NCBI GenBank assembly: GCA_021154885.1
Contig: JAJKHS010000039.1
Span: 1 to 49,140, forward strand
From: Thermoanaerobaculum sp.
Lineage (GTDB): Bacteria; Acidobacteriota; Thermoanaerobaculia; Multivoradales; UBA5704
Length of the DNA stretch: 49,140 bases
Direction: 5' to 3'
Shown: positions 24,221 through 32,239 of the stretch, one piece after another
How positions within the stretch are numbered: position 1 is the stretch's first letter
How the letters are laid out: every line of letters begins with the position of its first letter
Program-made: the position numbers and the translations under genes
The notes under the pieces: generated by a model
The model's database searches: none
Seen by the model: only the letters and a program-made list of their open reading frames with translations
What the model was told of the DNA's origin: nothing

Positions 24221-25120
24221 TCACGCCGCCGGACGCCGGACCTCGGAGGGCGGCACGCCGAACTCCCGGTGGAACGCCCGCGTGAGATGGCTGTGGCACG
24301 AGAAGCCGACGCTCAGCGCGATCTCGGTGAGATCGTCCTCTCCCCCGGCGACCCTCTCCAGCGCCTCCCGCAGCCGCAACCGGTTGAGGTACCGGTGGAT
24401 CGGCAGGCCGGTCTCCTCCTTGAAGAGCCGGCACAGGTGGTAAGTCGAGACGTAGAGGGCCCGGGCGACGTCCGCCAGCTCCAGCGGCTCGCAGAACCGC
24501 TGCTGGATCAGGGCTTTGGCGTCCTGCACATAATCCCGGCGGGCCCGCGACGAATCATGGTGGGGGAGAGAGCGCCCGCTGAGCCGGGAGCACCCCGCCG
24601 CCACCTCTCCCAACAGCTCGAGCACGGCGGTTTCGATCGCCAGCGGCTCGCTCGGCGCCAGCCCTCCCTGAAGGTTGCGGATCAGCCTGCGCTGTAGCAA
24701 ATGAGCCCGCGAGAAGCCGTGGGCGTGGGTCCGGCGGAACAGGGCGTGCGGCCGCTCCGCCGCCGTCGGATCGTGGAAGGCCAGGACGCCGAGCAGCAGG
24801 TCGCGGCTGACCGCGATGGCGCTGCCCCGGTCGCAGCAGCCGAAGGGGTGCTCGGACCGGTACGGGGCTCCCGGGTTGTGGAGCAGGACCGACGTGGCGT
24901 CGATCACCTCGGACCGGCCCGCCGCGCGGAGCACGAAAGCCCCGGAGTGAATGAAGGAGACGACGTGCCAGGGCTGCCGCGTCTCGTCCGACAGCTCCCG
25001 CCGGCCACCCGCGCAGCTCCAGCGCACGAGGCCCACCCCGGCTCCCTGGTAGAGACAGACGTGCTCTCCGGAGAACGTCAAGGCGGCGCCGTCGAGGGTG
25101 AGCTCCTGTCGATCTCTCAT
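24221..25120 (-). CDS. AraC-family transcriptional regulator, paralog 1
   Basis: The 299-residue regulator has a cupin-like N-terminal sensing domain (HVVSFIHSGAFVLRAAG, LHNPGAPYRSEHPFGC) and a C-terminal AraC double helix-turn-helix: VARALYVSTYHLCRLFKEE and EIALSVGFSCHSHLTRAF. ATG 25120 is preferred over the upstream TTG because TACAGT lies 7 nt before it (25128-25133, plus coordinates), a leaderless-type arrangement seen repeatedly here. A paralog with the same layout lies at 26744-27694; both flank a winged-helix/TPR regulator. Targets unknown. Confidence 0.85.
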   Translation of the reverse strand: MRDRQELTLDGAALTFSGEHVCLYQGAGVGLVRWSCAGGRRELSDETRQPWHVVSFIHSGAFVLRAAGRSEVIDATSVLLHNPGAPYRSEHPFGCCDRGSAIAVSRDLLLGVLAFHDPTAAERPHALFRRTHAHGFSRAHLLQRRLIRNLQGGLAPSEPLAIETAVLELLGEVAAGCSRLSGRSLPHHDSSRARRDYVQDAKALIQQRFCEPLELADVARALYVSTYHLCRLFKEETGLPIHRYLNRLRLREALERVAGGEDDLTEIALSVGFSCHSHLTRAFHREFGVPPSEVRRPAA

Positions 25121-25246
25121 GGTCTCCACTGTAGGGCCCGCCCGGCGCAACCGCCATGAGCGGCGGATGAGAGGGAGATGAGGCGCCCTGAACCGGCCGA
25201 GTGCCCTCAGAACCTCGTGCCTCCCTCAACGTACAATGAAGTAGCG

Positions 25247-26755
25247 ATGAATCCATTTCACCCAGAGGGCATCAGGGGCAGCGGACCGCCGCGCCTCCTC
25301 TTCGACGACTTCGAGCTCCGGCTCGACAGCGGCGAGTTGCTGCGGGCGGGCTCGCCGGTGAGGCTCCAGCCGCAGCCCACCAAGGTCCTGGAGGTCCTCG
25401 CCAGCCGCTCCGGCGAGGTGGTCAGCCGCGAGGAGATCCGCCAACTCGTCTGGGGCGATGCGTTCGTCGACTTCGACGCCAGCCTCAACTTCTCCATCAA
25501 GGAGATCCGCCGCGCGCTCGGAGACTCCGCAACCTCGCCGAGCTTCGTCGAGACCGTCCCCCGCCGCGGCTATCGCTTCCTGAAACCCGTCAAGGCCGAG
25601 CCGGAAGCCGGCGAGCCGCCCGTCGTGCCGCTGCGTCCCCTCCCCTCTCCGGAATCGCGGCGCTGGCCGCGGCTCGGCACCGCCGGGCTGACCCTCGCCC
25701 TCCTGCTCCTCCTGACGTTCCTGATCGGCAGCCGTCTCCGGACGGTCCCGCCCCATCCGCTGCAACCCTCGCCACCTGCCCGCGAAGCTTATCTTCGGGG
25801 CATCTACTTCTATCGTCACGAGCAGTACGAGAACGCAGCGGCGGCCCTGCTGGAAGCGGTCCTCCGCGATCCGGGCTTCGCTCCCGCGTACGCGACGCTC
25901 GCCCAAGCGAGGCTGCAGATACCCGCGCCTCCCGAGACCGACCTGGGAGCCACCGAAGCCGCCGCTCGCCGCGCCCTCGCGCTCGATCCCGATCTGGCCG
26001 ACGCCCACCTCGCCCTCGGCAACATCCTTCTCTACCACTACCGCGATTGGACGGGTGCCAGCCAGGAGCTGCGGACGGCCCTCGCTCTCGACCCGGCGAG
26101 CGCCAAAGCGCACGACGAATACTCGCGCTATCTGGCGGCCCTGGGCCGGCAAGCCGAGGCGATGGCATCCGTGGGACGAGCCCGGGAGCTCGATCCGGCC
26201 TCGATGCTGGTCGGCTCCGACTACGCCTGGTACTTCTACCTGGATCATCGCTACAAAGAGGCCATCGACCAGGGGCGGATCATCCTGCAACTGTATCCGC
26301 GCCATGCAGGCACCACTCCCCAAACTGCCAGTAAGGGGTTGTTCGGCTGCCAGTTCACGATCCTCGAAAGCGCCTGGAAGCTCGGCGACCGCCAGACCGC
26401 GCTCGGAGCCGCCACAGCTTTGTTGAGTCAGTTTCCCAAATATCGCCAGGAAGCTGCGCAACTCCGGAGCCTGGAGGATTATTGGAAAGGGAGAGAACGA
26501 AGGATTCGAGACGCTCTGCAATCAACGCCTGTGGATCCCTTTTTCCAGGCCCAGAACGCCATGTTTCTCGGCGAACCCGGCCGCGCGCTGGACCTGCTGA
26601 CTCAGCAGTGCGCGCCTCAGGGGATGTGGCTGACCTTCGCCGCGGTCGACCCGGTGTTCGACGACCTGCACTCCGATCCCCGCTGGGGCCAAGTCCTCGA
26701 CTGCCTCAAGCTGCCCGCCGACGCTCCGGCCCGCAAGGCCGCGCTAGGACAATGA
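25247..26755 (+). CDS. CadC/ToxR-like winged-helix regulator with TM and TPR domain
   Basis: The 502-residue one-component regulator has an OmpR-type winged helix at residues 16-113 (VSREEIRQLVWGDAFVDFD, VETVPRRGYRFL), a single membrane span at about 145-162, and a periplasmic TPR region at about 178-340 (EAYLRGIYFYRHEQYENAAA). This architecture senses outside signals and binds DNA while anchored in the membrane. ATG 25247 is chosen for its position 9 nt after TACAAT (25232-25237). It is divergent from one AraC gene and converges with the other, overlapping it by 12 nt. Confidence 0.87.
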   Translation: MNPFHPEGIRGSGPPRLLFDDFELRLDSGELLRAGSPVRLQPQPTKVLEVLASRSGEVVSREEIRQLVWGDAFVDFDASLNFSIKEIRRALGDSATSPSFVETVPRRGYRFLKPVKAEPEAGEPPVVPLRPLPSPESRRWPRLGTAGLTLALLLLLTFLIGSRLRTVPPHPLQPSPPAREAYLRGIYFYRHEQYENAAAALLEAVLRDPGFAPAYATLAQARLQIPAPPETDLGATEAAARRALALDPDLADAHLALGNILLYHYRDWTGASQELRTALALDPASAKAHDEYSRYLAALGRQAEAMASVGRARELDPASMLVGSDYAWYFYLDHRYKEAIDQGRIILQLYPRHAGTTPQTASKGLFGCQFTILESAWKLGDRQTALGAATALLSQFPKYRQEAAQLRSLEDYWKGRERRIRDALQSTPVDPFFQAQNAMFLGEPGRALDLLTQQCAPQGMWLTFAAVDPVFDDLHSDPRWGQVLDCLKLPADAPARKAALGQ

Positions 26756-27694
26756 CTTCTTCATCTCGGCGAGATGGGACGCGCTCGCCCGGCGCCGGAC
26801 CTCCGAGGGGCGCACGCCGAACTCCTTGCGGAAGGCGGTGGTGAAGTGGCTGTGGCCGGCGAAGCCGAGGCTCAGTGCGAGCTCGGTGAGATCGGCCCCC
26901 TCCGTCAACTGCTCCAGGGCTTCCCGCAGGCGCAGCCGGTTCACGTAGCGATGCATGGGCATCCCCGTCTCCTGCTTGAACAGCCGGCACAGGTGAAAGG
27001 GCGAGACGTAGAGCTCCCGGGCGATCTGCTCGAGGCGATACTGCTCCCGGAATCGCTCCTGGAGGATCAACTGGGCGTCGTGCACGTAGCGCCGGCGCGC
27101 CCGTGAGGATTCGAAGGCTGCGCCTCGCCTCGCCGTTCCAGAAGGGCTGCACGACTTCGCCACGGTCCCCAGGATCTCCAGGAGAGACGCCTCCAAGGCG
27201 AGAGGATCTTGAGGCACACCTTGAGTGAGCCCGCGGACGATCAGCCGGTGACGAACGTAGGTCTGCGAAAGGTCAGGACCGAAAGGTGTGGGAAAAAGGG
27301 CGGCAGGCCGCTCCCGTGCCGCCGGATCGTAATGAGACATCACATCGAGAAGCACATCCCGGCGGACCACCACTGCACTGCCGTGGTCGGAGCAGCCGAA
27401 GGGATGCGACGAACGGAAGGGAGCATCGGGATTGAAGAGGACGACCGTGGTGCGGTCGACGACCTCGGAGCGGCCCTCCGAGTGCAGGACGAAGACCCCC
27501 TCATGGACGAAGCTGATCACATACTCCGCTTCGATCTTCTCGTCCGACATGCCGGACCGGCCACAGCGACAGTTCCAGGTCGAAATGGCGAACGACGGGC
27601 TGTTGTACAGGCAGTCGATCTCCATGCCGGGGATGATCCAGGCCGAATCGTCGAAAACCGTCTCGTGGGTTGGCTCGACTGACTCCATGCTCAT
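26744..27694 (-). CDS. AraC-family transcriptional regulator, paralog 2
   Basis: The 316-residue regulator parallels paralog 1: sensing domain with YVISFVHEGVFVLHSEG and LFNPDAPFRSSHPFGC, and an AraC DNA-binding domain with IARELYVSPFHLCRLFKQE and ELALSLGFAGHSHFTTAF. The shared motifs indicate an old duplication. On the minus strand TATTCT lies 6 nt before the ATG (27701-27706), consistent with a leaderless mRNA. The 3' end overlaps the convergent TPR regulator gene by 12 nt. Confidence 0.85.
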   Translation of the reverse strand: MSMESVEPTHETVFDDSAWIIPGMEIDCLYNSPSFAISTWNCRCGRSGMSDEKIEAEYVISFVHEGVFVLHSEGRSEVVDRTTVVLFNPDAPFRSSHPFGCSDHGSAVVVRRDVLLDVMSHYDPAARERPAALFPTPFGPDLSQTYVRHRLIVRGLTQGVPQDPLALEASLLEILGTVAKSCSPSGTARRGAAFESSRARRRYVHDAQLILQERFREQYRLEQIARELYVSPFHLCRLFKQETGMPMHRYVNRLRLREALEQLTEGADLTELALSLGFAGHSHFTTAFRKEFGVRPSEVRRRASASHLAEMKKSLS

Positions 27695-27758
27695 AAGTAA
27701 AGAATACGCGCTAGCGAGCGGGGAGTTTTGCAGATTCTTGCTATCCTGGGCTCAGGCT

Positions 27759-28946
27759 TCACCCCAGCACCGGCAGCAGCGCCGACGACACCAGATCCCG
27801 GTTCTGCGGCGTCAGCGAGCCGCGATACTTGCGCGCCATCTCCGCCGTGTCCGCGCGGGTGACCAAGCGCTCGTAGAGGTTCGTGCGCTGGCGGGGGATG
27901 AAGCCGGCGGAGGAGATGAGGTGCTCCATCTCGTCCTGGCTCATGCGGTAGTGGGTGCCGGCCGAGGCGACCACGTTCTCCTCGATCATGATCGAGCCCA
28001 TGTCGTCCGCTCCGAAGGAGAGGGCCACCTGGCCGATCTTCTTGCCCTGGGTGACCCAGCTCGTCTGGAAGTGGACGACGTTGTCGAGGAACAGCCGCGA
28101 GACCGCCAGCGTCCGCAGGTACTCCTCGGCGTAGGTCTCGGGCACGTCCGGCATCTCGGTGTGCTCATGCTGGAAGGTCCAGGAGATGAAGGCCGTGAAG
28201 CCCCCCGTCTCGTCCTGGAGGTCGCGCACCCGCTGGAAGTGCTCCACCCGGGCCGCGACCGCTTCGCCCATGCCGTACATCATGGTGGCCGAAGTGCGCA
28301 GGCCGTTGCGATGCGCCTGGCGCATGACGTCGATCCATTCCTCGGCCGAGCACTTGGGATAGGCCAGGACGTCCTTGCGGATTGGGTCCGAGAGGATCTC
28401 GGCACCGCCGCCGGGGATGGACATCAGCCCCGCGGCCTTCAGGCGGGCGATGACGTCGTAGAAGCTCATCCGCTCCTTCCTGGCGATGAACTTGATCTCG
28501 GGCGGCGAGAACGCGTGGACGTGGCAGGCCGGGTAGCTCGACCGCAGGTAGCGCAGGAGGTCCTCGTAGAAGCTGATGGGCAGGTCGGGGTGGACGCCGC
28601 CCTGCATGAGGATGCCCGTGCCGTTGAGCGCCAGGGTCTCCTCCACCTTGCGGCCGATCTCCTCGAACGGCAGCAGGTAGCCTTCCGGGTCTCCCGGCTC
28701 GCGGTAGAAGGCGCAGAACCGGCACTTGTAGACGCAGACGTTCGTATAGTTGATGTTGCGGTCGACGTTGTACGTGGCGACCGCGGGGTCGTTGAAGCGA
28801 TTGCGCACCTCATTGGCGGCCAGTCCCAGGTCGAGCAGGTCGCCTTCGAGGATCAGCGTATGGGCATCGCCGGCCGAGATGCGGCGGCCGGCCACGGCGT
28901 CGTCGAGGATCTGTTGGACGGGTCGTCCTGAGGGTTGCAGGTCCAT
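27759..28946 (-). CDS. mqnC: Cyclic dehypoxanthinyl futalosine synthase MqnC
   Basis: This 395-residue radical SAM enzyme of the futalosine route to menaquinone forms the cyclic intermediate from dehypoxanthinyl futalosine. The [4Fe-4S] motif CxxxCxxC is Cys71, Cys75, Cys78 in CVYKCRFCAF, preceded by the MqnC-typical VDRNINYTNVC. Other family motifs are GILMQGGVHPDLPI, AFSPPEIKFIA, SIPGGGAEIL and FGADDMGSIMIEENVV. MqnA lies at 48188-48982 in the same window, which supports an active futalosine pathway. The promoter region is shared with a divergent small gene at 28996. Confidence 0.92.
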   Translation of the reverse strand: MDLQPSGRPVQQILDDAVAGRRISAGDAHTLILEGDLLDLGLAANEVRNRFNDPAVATYNVDRNINYTNVCVYKCRFCAFYREPGDPEGYLLPFEEIGRKVEETLALNGTGILMQGGVHPDLPISFYEDLLRYLRSSYPACHVHAFSPPEIKFIARKERMSFYDVIARLKAAGLMSIPGGGAEILSDPIRKDVLAYPKCSAEEWIDVMRQAHRNGLRTSATMMYGMGEAVAARVEHFQRVRDLQDETGGFTAFISWTFQHEHTEMPDVPETYAEEYLRTLAVSRLFLDNVVHFQTSWVTQGKKIGQVALSFGADDMGSIMIEENVVASAGTHYRMSQDEMEHLISSAGFIPRQRTNLYERLVTRADTAEMARKYRGSLTPQNRDLVSSALLPVLG

Positions 28947-28956
28947 AGCAGCCTTA

Positions 28957-28995
28957 CTCTACCGTATCCTGGGCGCGGAATGGAGGAGCTGCACG
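28957..28995 (+). promoter_or_regulatory. Promoter/RBS cassette shared with the response-regulator gene
   Basis: This 39-nt segment (TATCCT at 28963-28968 region, GGAGGAG before the ATG at 28996) is 33/39 identical to 30256-30294 upstream of the NarL-type gene. It contains a likely -10 and the ribosome binding site. Confidence 0.4.
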
Positions 28996-29202
28996 ATGAA
29001 ATCGCACTTTCGGCGGCCGGCAGAAGCCGAGAACCGGCCCGTCTCGAACCTCATTGAGACCGCTGCCCTGAACCGCCTTCACGAGCAGCAGTTCGTCGAC
29101 GACGCCGAGATGGCCGAAGTCCTTGCCAACGAGAAGCTCGTCACGCGGCTGCGTACAGGCTCCGGACAAGCTCGTGCGCGCCAGGGACGGCTCATTGAGT
29201 GA
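28996..29202 (+). CDS. Small hypothetical protein, 68 residues, antitoxin-like context
   Basis: ATG 28996 has GGAGGAG 8 nt upstream. The product is hydrophilic and helical (NRLHEQQFVDDAEMAEVLAN, ending RTGSGQARARQGRLIE), a tail reminiscent of small antitoxins, but no N-terminal DNA-binding motif is clear. It is followed 38 nt later by a HicB-like gene. It is divergent from mqnC. Confidence 0.4.
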   Translation: MKSHFRRPAEAENRPVSNLIETAALNRLHEQQFVDDAEMAEVLANEKLVTRLRTGSGQARARQGRLIE

Positions 29203-29240
29203 GTACCGGATTTCGAGACCAACCAGTTCGCCGAAGACCC

Positions 29241-29441
29241 ATGGTCCAGAATTTCAAGATCGTCGTCGAAAAGCACTCCGATGTCTACGTCGCCTACCCT
29301 CTCGGGACCAAGGGTGTCGTCGTCGGGGAGGGTCAGACCTATGAGGAAGCCTTGGCCGATGCCCGCTCCGCCATAGCCTTCCACCTCGAGTCCTTCGGAG
29401 CCGACAAGCTCGAACCCGAAACGCGCGCCAACCTACCCTGA
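29241..29441 (+). CDS. HicB-like antitoxin domain protein
   Basis: The 66-residue protein has the HicB partial RNase-H-like fold: FKIVVEKHSDVYVAYPLG, then GVVVGEGQTYEEALADARSA and IAFHLESFG. No C-terminal DNA-binding domain and no HicA gene are present, so it is an orphan or a divergent HicB. GTG at 29199 could add 14 residues, but ATG 29241 gives the canonical start. It is convergent with HigA. Confidence 0.65.
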   Translation: MVQNFKIVVEKHSDVYVAYPLGTKGVVVGEGQTYEEALADARSAIAFHLESFGADKLEPETRANLP

Positions 29442-29511
29442 AAGCTTCAACGCTTCGCACCATCCTGAGCCCGGACCTTCGGCCCGGAACAGCCTTGTCC
29501 TGCAACGCGAT

Positions 29512-29895
29512 TCAGGCGGCGCGGGATTTATCAGGCAGCTGCTTGATCAAGCTCTCCGCCGGGATGCCGAGCCCCTGGTGCAGGTTCCAGATCATTTTGA
29601 GGGTGAGCGGTCGTTTGTAGCTCAGGATCTCGTACACCCGGTTGGAGTGACCGATCATCGGCTCGAGATCCTTCACCGTCAGTCCGCGTTGATCCATCAC
29701 GAACTTGATTGCCTCCACCGGATCGGGAAGATCCATAGGGAAGTGCTGGCGCTCGTAGGCTTCGACCAGCGTGACCAGCACGTCGAGCCGCTCACCTTCG
29801 GGGGAATCTGGCACAGCCCTCATCAGCGACTCGATCTCGCCGAGGGTGGCCCGATAGTCCTCTTCCGTCTTGATCGGCTTGATGTCCATCCTCAT
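29512..29895 (-). CDS. higA: HigA-type helix-turn-helix antitoxin
   Basis: The 127-residue protein has a helical N-terminal region (IKTEEDYRATLGEIESLM, LVEAYERQHFPM) and a C-terminal helix-turn-helix (MDQRGLTVKDLEPMIGHSNRVYEIL) of the HigA family. It directly follows the toxin gene (6 nt gap), the inverted gene order typical of higBA. It should bind the palindrome at 30215-30233 and repress the operon. Confidence 0.85.
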   Translation of the reverse strand: MRMDIKPIKTEEDYRATLGEIESLMRAVPDSPEGERLDVLVTLVEAYERQHFPMDLPDPVEAIKFVMDQRGLTVKDLEPMIGHSNRVYEILSYKRPLTLKMIWNLHQGLGIPAESLIKQLPDKSRAA

Positions 29896-29901
29896 TCTCC
29901 T

Positions 29902-30204
29902 TCAGACCGTCTGCGCATCGACCCGGTCGTACTGGGCGTGGGTGCCGAGGAAGCGAACGTAGACGATCCGATTAACATAGTTGATCCACACCACAAGCCG
30001 GTACTTGTTTCCCGCGATGTTGAACACCACGCGTCCGTCCCTGAGGATGCTCGCCCGGCCAAACTCAGCCTTCACTTCGGTCGGCGATGCCCAATCCGCT
30101 TTCACGGCATGCCGATACCAGGCCAGGATAGGCTCCTTCGCGTCAACGCAGGCCGGGTTCCCTTCCCAGAACGCCTTGAGCGTTGAAAGAGCGATGACGC
30201 GCAC
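29902..30204 (-). CDS. higB: HigB-type mRNA interferase toxin (RelE superfamily)
   Basis: The 100-residue toxin matches HigB length and pattern: STLKAFWEGNPACVDAKEP, AWYRHAVKADWASP, FNIAGNKYRLVVWINYVN and YVRFLGTHAQYDRVDA. HigB cleaves mRNA on the ribosome. GTG at 30202-30204 is the start that gives the canonical N-terminus; the longer open frame has no similarity. A perfect 19-nt palindrome lies 10 nt upstream. Confidence 0.85.
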   Translation of the reverse strand: MRVIALSTLKAFWEGNPACVDAKEPILAWYRHAVKADWASPTEVKAEFGRASILRDGRVVFNIAGNKYRLVVWINYVNRIVYVRFLGTHAQYDRVDAQTV

Positions 30205-30214
30205 CGTCTCATGG

Positions 30215-30233
30215 TAGTCCCAAATTGGGACTA
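30215..30233. promoter_or_regulatory. Probable higBA operator, perfect palindrome
   Basis: TAGTCCCAA-A-TTGGGACTA is a perfect 9+1+9 inverted repeat ending 10 nt before the HigB start. Position and symmetry fit autoregulation by the HigA dimer. Confidence 0.65.
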
Positions 30234-30278
30234 AGGCAACTCGATAAACAGCCCGCTCTGCCGTATCCTGGTCCCGCA

Positions 30279-30908
30279 ATGGAGGACCTGCGCGTGCTCG
30301 TGGTGAGCGACGACCCGCTGGCCCGGACCGGCCTCGCCCTGCTGCTGGCGGACCGCGACGGCCTCGCCGTGTCCGGCCAGGCCGGAGTGGACGACGACTG
30401 GCCCGAGCCGGACGCTCCCGGCGCTCCCCACGTCGTGGTCTGGGACCTCGGCCTGGGGCCCCAGTCCGGGATTCCGTTCCTCCGCGAAGCCGCGGACCCG
30501 GCCGGCCCATCCATCCTCGCCGTGGTGGCCGACGAGGAGGACGCCCAGGAGGCCCTGGCCGCCGGCGCGCGGGGCGTCCTCCCCCGCACCGCGGACGGCG
30601 AGCGCCTGGCCGCCGCCGTGCGGGCCGTGGCGCAGGGTCTGGTGATCCTCGACGAGTCCTTCGCAACGCTCCTCCTCCGCGACGCCCCCGCCCCGCCCGA
30701 AGAGCTGGCCGAGCCTCTGACCCCTCGCGAGCTCGAAGTCCTCCAACTCCTCTCCCAGGGCCTCCCCAACAAGCGGATCGCCCAGCGCCTCGCCATCAGC
30801 GAGCACACCGTCAAGTTCCACGTCAACGCCATCCTCGGCAAACTGAGCGTCCAGAGCCGCAGCGAGGCGATCGTGCATGCCGTGCGGATGGGGTTGGTGG
30901 TGTTGTGA
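30279..30908 (+). CDS. NarL/FixJ-family response regulator
   Basis: The 209-residue regulator has a receiver domain (acidic pair Asp11-Asp12, phosphoacceptor Asp56 in VVWDLGLG) and a LuxR-type helix-turn-helix from about residue 145 (LTPRELEVLQLLSQGL, KRIAQRLAISEHTVKFHVN). The usual receiver lysine is replaced by Arg103 (VLPRTAD), which may weaken phosphorylation-dependent switching. No sensor kinase is nearby. ATG 30279 is used; GTG 30294, 8 nt after GGAGGA, is an alternative. Its C-terminal half is repeated at 31787-32089. Confidence 0.85.
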   Translation: MEDLRVLVVSDDPLARTGLALLLADRDGLAVSGQAGVDDDWPEPDAPGAPHVVVWDLGLGPQSGIPFLREAADPAGPSILAVVADEEDAQEALAAGARGVLPRTADGERLAAAVRAVAQGLVILDESFATLLLRDAPAPPEELAEPLTPRELEVLQLLSQGLPNKRIAQRLAISEHTVKFHVNAILGKLSVQSRSEAIVHAVRMGLVVL

Positions 30909-31022
30909 CTGTGACGGGCGTGGAAGACAGCCCGCGAGGCCTCCCTGGCAGGTCGATAGGTTTACACCCAGGACGGCGTATACTTCCGTCTTGGAACGAA
31001 TTCATCCTAGCGGAGGCGTATC

Positions 31023-31337
31023 GTGTTGAGCGAAGAGATTCGAAGAGAGATCCGGCCGAGGCTGGAGGCGGCCTTCCGGGACCGTTTCCATGGAGTCCTG
31101 CTCTACGGCTCAGAGGCGAGAAACCAGGAGGGTGAGGATAGTGACCTGGACCTCATGGTTCTCCTGCAAGGGCCGGTCCGCCTCGGCAGGGATCTCGAGA
31201 CGATCGTGGAGGCCCTTTATCCGCTCCAGTTGAAGGTGGACCGGCCCATCCACGCTCTTCCGGTTTCCTCCGAGATCTTCCGAGCCGGCGAATATGGCGT
31301 TTACCGGAACGCGCAACGGGAAGGCTCGTATTTGTGA
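31023..31337 (+). CDS. MNT-type nucleotidyltransferase antitoxin
   Basis: The 104-residue protein has the minimal nucleotidyltransferase motif: YGSEARNQE at residues 28-36 and SDLDLMV at 40-46. The start is GTG at 31023, with GGAGG 7 nt upstream. The stop overlaps the GTG of the HEPN gene, the classical coupled MNT/HEPN arrangement in which MNT AMPylates and silences the HEPN toxin. Confidence 0.78.
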   Translation: MLSEEIRREIRPRLEAAFRDRFHGVLLYGSEARNQEGEDSDLDLMVLLQGPVRLGRDLETIVEALYPLQLKVDRPIHALPVSSEIFRAGEYGVYRNAQREGSYL

Positions 31338-31753
31338 ATCGGGAGGTTCAAGACTTCTGGCAGCGGGCGCTACAGGCGCTCCGCACTGCCGAAGACCTCA
31401 TCGATCGCGATCCAGACACCTCCTCGTCGAGGGCTTACTACGCCGCCTTCTATGCCGTGTCGGCTCTTCTGGCTTTCGAAGGGCAGTCTTTCTCGAAGCA
31501 CACCGCCATCGAGCGCACTGTTCATCGCGATCTCGTCAGGACGGGAAAATGGCCCGTGGAGGCCGGAGCGGCATTCTCCTGGCTCGCCAACCTACGACAC
31601 ACGGCGGATTATGGTGGCGGCGAGCACGCGCAACCGGGAGACGCAGAGCAGGCGATTGGAAAAGCAAGGCTGATCCTGAACGCCGTTCTCACAGTGACGC
31701 CTGAACCGCTTCCCAGACCCGACGGGCCCGTGACTCAGCCTGTGAACGAGTGA
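31334..31753 (+). CDS. HEPN-domain protein, partner of the MNT gene
   Basis: The 139-residue helical protein shows the HEPN pattern (QRALQALRTAEDLI, SSRAYYAAFYAVSALLAFEG, LANLRHTADYG). The GTG at 31334 overlaps the MNT stop by 4 nt. The strict RX4-6H RNase motif is not obvious; instead the ANLRHTADYG segment common in this subfamily is present. The last 20 residues are Pro-rich and unconserved and run toward a truncated response-regulator copy. Confidence 0.75.
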   Translation: MNREVQDFWQRALQALRTAEDLIDRDPDTSSSRAYYAAFYAVSALLAFEGQSFSKHTAIERTVHRDLVRTGKWPVEAGAAFSWLANLRHTADYGGGEHAQPGDAEQAIGKARLILNAVLTVTPEPLPRPDGPVTQPVNE

Positions 31754-31786
31754 ACCCGTCTCCTGGGCCACCGCCCCCCCGCCGCA

Positions 31787-32089
31787 GTGACCGCCGCAGT
31801 GCGGACCCTGGCGGCGGGTCTGCTGGCCCTCAACGAGTCCTTCGTGCCCCTCCTCCTCCGCGACTCCCCTGCCTCGCCCGAAGAGCTGGCCGAGCCCCTG
31901 ACCCCTCGCGAGCGCGAAGTGCTCCAACTCCTCTCCCAGGGCCTCCCCAACAAGCAGATCGCCCAGCGCCTCGCCATCAGCGAGCACACCGTCAAGTTCC
32001 ACGTCAACGCCATCTTCGGCAAGCTGGGTGTCCAGAGCCGCAGCGAGGCGATCGTCCATGCGGTGCGGATGGGGCTGGTGGTGCTGTGA
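31787..32089 (+). pseudogene. Truncated second copy of the NarL-type regulator
   Basis: A 100-codon frame (start GTG) nearly repeats residues 109-209 of the regulator at 30279-30908, for example LTPREREVLQLLSQGL and QIAQRLAISEHTVKFHVN. The receiver domain and promoter are missing; upstream DNA belongs to the HEPN gene. It may be a relic, or a stand-alone DNA-binding competitor if translated. An intrinsic terminator follows. Confidence 0.65.
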
Positions 32090-32133
32090 GGGGCTTGCAG
32101 AGGAGCATACAATCACCTTAGAATTGGAGGGAC

Positions 32134-32162
32134 AGACCCGGGGAACACGGGTCTCCATTTTT
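32134..32162 (+). terminator. Intrinsic terminator after the truncated regulator copy
   Basis: AGACCCG (32134-32140) and CGGGTCT (32148-32154) form a perfect 7-bp stem with a 7-nt loop, followed by CCATTTTT. Confidence 0.7.
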
Positions 32163-32239
32163 GAACCAAATTCTCCGCGAGAAACTTGCATTGATGAGCT
32201 CAGCAACCTTAGAGGTGAAGATTGACAGAGGATGGCAAT

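Noticed and set aside
28980-29058. ATG at 28980 (MEELHDEIAL) as the start of the small gene after mqnC
   Set aside because: Its frame closes after about 25 codons, and the GGAGGAG in it is the ribosome site for ATG 28996.
29462-29495. Small GC hairpin between HicB and HigA as a terminator
   Set aside because: Stem has a mismatch and a 3-nt loop without a T-run; too weak to call.
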